NCBI GenBank assembly: GCA_030537915.1
Contig: JAUNUZ010000138.1
Span: 1 to 6,567, forward strand
Direction: 5' to 3'
DNA: 6,567 bases
From: Micrococcales bacterium
GTDB taxonomy: Bacteria > Actinomycetota > Actinomycetes > Actinomycetales > Dermatophilaceae
Below the pieces are notes generated by a model that saw only the letters and a list, made by a program, of their open reading frames with translations, searched no databases and was not told the DNA's origin. Shown here one piece after another: positions 6,397-6,567 of the stretch (within the stretch, counting starts at the first letter, position 1; each line of letters starts with the position of its first letter). Position numbers and translations under genes: made by a program.

Positions 6397-6567
6397 ATGA
6401 GCCAGCAGCCCGAAGGGGTGGCGGTGGCGACGATGTCGTTCGTCAATCCGTTCGTGCCCGGGCAGCTCCCGCTCGCCGTCCCGGCCACCTCTCCGGCCGC
6501 CTGGCCGGATGAGCCCCCCCGACTCGCGGGCCTGGCCGACGTCGTCGTTGCCGGGGCGGGTCGCCTG
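6397..6567 (+). CDS. Unidentified protein, N-terminal 57 codons only
   Basis: The frame opening MSQQPEGVAVATMSFVNPFV runs to the window edge without a stop. An in-frame TGA at 6367-6369 bounds it upstream. Most codons end in G or C, as in the neighbouring genes, and an AAGGTGAG lies upstream, so I take it as a real gene. The visible residues show no signal peptide or membrane helix. The segment is Pro/Ala-rich, then reads LAGLADVVVAGAGRL, a hydrophobic beta-strand-like run followed by Gly-Ala-Gly, which is not enough to name a family. It follows the ATPase by 44 bp on the same strand with no terminator visible, so it may belong to the same transcript. If so, an enzyme acting on the imported compound would be a reasonable guess, but the sequence does not show it. 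Confidence 0.6.
   Translation, partial: MSQQPEGVAVATMSFVNPFVPGQLPLAVPATSPAAWPDEPPRLAGLADVVVAGAGRL

Overview
This is a GC-rich bacterial window with strong G/C third-position bias, GTG starts, a Tat-type lipoprotein signal and a single-chain OppD/DppF-type ATPase. Together these suggest an actinomycete (Actinomycetota). Genus and species cannot be read from the sequence. I see no rRNA, tRNA, CRISPR array, insertion sequence or phage gene.

Layout. Positions 1-791 on the minus strand hold the N-terminal 263 codons of an ABC-2-type ATPase (drug or antibiotic exporter class) that runs off the left edge. Positions 801-953 are a divergent intergenic region. It has one good plus-strand sigma70-like promoter (TTGACG, 17 nt, TACGTT), a 12-bp palindrome just upstream and nested inverted repeats. 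From 954 to 6352 lies a compact plus-strand operon for a complete peptide/nickel/opine-type (Dpp/Opp family) ABC importer. In order it encodes a Tat-exported lipoprotein binding protein (954-2585), a first permease (2593-3648), a second permease (3645-4526) and a fused two-domain ATPase (4523-6352). Gaps are 7 bp, then 4-bp ATGA overlaps at both later junctions, which indicates co-transcription and translational coupling. After 44 bp without a visible terminator, another plus-strand reading frame begins at 6397 and leaves the window. I cannot name its product.

How the genes work together. The lipoprotein captures a ligand outside the membrane, the two permeases form the heterodimeric channel, and the fused ATPase supplies both nucleotide-binding sites. 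Conserved catalytic residues are intact in both halves. The ligand cannot be deduced: a peptide is the family default, but glutathione, nickel chelates, opines and oligosaccharides are all carried by this family.

I find no convincing novel system. The points most worth a second look are small: a perfect 11-bp hairpin inside the first codons of the binding-protein gene in a stretch of atypical codon use, the palindrome beside the promoter, an internal Shine-Dalgarno plus ATG at the junction of the two ATPase halves, and a four-cysteine cluster in the ATPase linker. No gene-free stretch exceeds 300 bases.
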